A program made the translations under genes and the position numbers. The notes under the pieces were generated by a model that was given only the letters and a program-made list of their open reading frames with translations, ran no database searches and was not told the DNA's origin. Positions 21,558-22,245 of a stretch of 22,245 nucleotides of DNA are shown here, piece after piece; position 1 is the stretch's first letter; every line of letters starts with the position of its first letter. The DNA comes from an uncultured bacterium (GTDB lineage: Bacteria; Actinomycetota; Coriobacteriia; Coriobacteriales; Coriobacteriaceae): assembly GCA_905215115.1 (NCBI GenBank), contig CAJMOP010000025.1, positions 1-22,245 of the forward strand. The letters are read 5' to 3'.

Positions 21558-21662
21558 GGATCTCCTCTCAAGTGCTTGATTGCATAAGGATAGCGCCGCG
21601 AGAGCGCCGAAACCTTGTTGTAACGTTGTACTGTAGAGGCCATCGACCAGAAAGAAGGAACC
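21558..21662. promoter_or_regulatory. Divergent intergenic region
   Basis: These 105 bases separate the aminotransferase from the plus-strand gene and must hold both promoters. I see no convincing -35/-10 pair on either strand. GTTGTA is repeated directly at 21616-21629 (GTTGTAACGTTGTA), followed by CTGTAGAGG, which could be an operator. An AAGAAGGA ribosome binding site precedes the ATG at 21663. Confidence 0.35.
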
Positions 21663-22245
21663 ATGTCGCCCGATCGCGCGCACGAAAACCAGGAGGAGCT
21701 CGATGCCGAGACGCCCTCGACGCCGGAGAGCATCGCGCTCACATTTTTCGATGCCGATCCCGGACTCGTCTTTTTGCTTGAGGACTTTAAGGACGCATAT
21801 ACCGCCTACGCCAGAATCTCGGACACGAAACTGCCCTCGTTTGAGTCGATGAAACTAGCAGAAGGGCACCCGACCGGGACGTTTGACGCCATTGTCTTGG
21901 CGATCAGGCAAGGCGGGTCGAACACCGCAGAGGCCCTCGATGCCACCAGGCTCTCCGCACTTAGCGCTATTGCACAACACGGCACGCGGCTCTATGCGAT
22001 CGTCGAAACCGACGGCACGGATCCCGAGGCAGCGCGCGGCGTGCTCGCAAGGCTACAGAGGAACGCCCAAACGGGCAACATACTCTGGGGCGGAGCCACC
22101 GTGCTCGCGATGGGCGGACTATCGGCAAAGCTCTGCGGGTCGCCCCGCATGGGCGCCCTGCGCAGGCCATTCTCCGAGGCCATCGACAAACTCGTGGGTG
22201 CCGTGCGCATGGGATGCTCGGTCAAACGGGCACAGCAGCTCGGCG
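21663..22245 (+). CDS. Uncharacterised protein, possible flavodoxin-like oxidoreductase, cut by window edge
   Basis: I do not firmly recognise this gene. It opens at ATG 21663 after AAGAAGGA and stays open to the window edge (194 complete codons). The first 20 residues are Glu/Asp-rich and probably disordered. A predicted alternating alpha/beta protein follows, with the strand-like segments SIALTFF, FDAIVLAI and TRLYAIVETDG. A late segment, ILWGGATVLAMGGL, leads into SPRMGALRRPFSEAIDKLV. This pattern weakly recalls NAD(P)H-dependent FMN reductase or flavodoxin-fold proteins, but the usual N-terminal phosphate-binding loop is not evident. It is divergent from the aminotransferase. GC content and codon use match the chromosome. 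Confidence 0.6.
   Translation, partial: MSPDRAHENQEELDAETPSTPESIALTFFDADPGLVFLLEDFKDAYTAYARISDTKLPSFESMKLAEGHPTGTFDAIVLAIRQGGSNTAEALDATRLSALSAIAQHGTRLYAIVETDGTDPEAARGVLARLQRNAQTGNILWGGATVLAMGGLSAKLCGSPRMGALRRPFSEAIDKLVGAVRMGCSVKRAQQLG

Overview
The window looks like a chromosomal housekeeping segment of a high-GC gut actinobacterium, most probably a member of the Coriobacteriia (Collinsella-like). The reasons are the actinobacterial architecture of RpoB and RpoC, a str-type operon close to rpoBC, FabK-type fatty acid synthesis, and intergenic hairpin repeats that I associate from memory with Collinsella. The genus is an inference; no rRNA or tRNA is present to settle it. Almost everything is on the minus strand. 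Only birA and a partial gene at the right edge are on the plus strand.

Layout, left to right. 1-2411 is a minus-strand fatty-acid operon, transcribed fabH > acpP > fabK > fabD; fabD runs off the left edge. It is divergent from birA (2588-3364, plus), which encodes biotin-protein ligase. The divergent gap holds two nearly identical 19-bp operator-like repeats. 3480-6892 is rpsL > rpsG > fusA > rpsJ, ending in a strong terminator, with no tuf and no further S10-operon genes. 6893-7574 has no gene and holds two long inverted-repeat structures and a REP-like motif. 7575-9120 is an ECF sigma factor plus a membrane-anchored, DUF4179-like putative anti-sigma factor, preceded by an ECF-type promoter and bracketed by inverted 25-bp repeats. 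9429-17402 is rpoB > rpoC. 17690-18598 is galU with its own promoter and terminator, lying between rplL and rpoB. 18913-19914 is rplJ > rplL behind an L10-type leader and attenuator. 20148-20370 is a 223-bp hairpin repeat overlapping the rplJ promoter. 20421-21557 is a PLP aminotransferase. 21663 to the right edge is a partial plus-strand gene.

Functionally the window joins transcription (rpoB, rpoC, sigma/anti-sigma), translation (S12, S7, EF-G, S10, L10, L7/L12) and lipid synthesis. BirA next to the fab genes is sensible because biotin is needed by acetyl-CoA carboxylase.

The most unusual signals are these. Two intergenic hairpin elements share a fixed core with identical internal spacing, but have unrelated, self-complementary arms. 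RpoC carries a C-terminal extension of about 230 residues with a helix-hairpin-helix segment resembling the RNA polymerase alpha-subunit C-terminal domain. The sigma/anti-sigma cassette is flanked by inverted repeats. Ribosomal protein S12 has Arg at position 88, a residue associated with streptomycin resistance.
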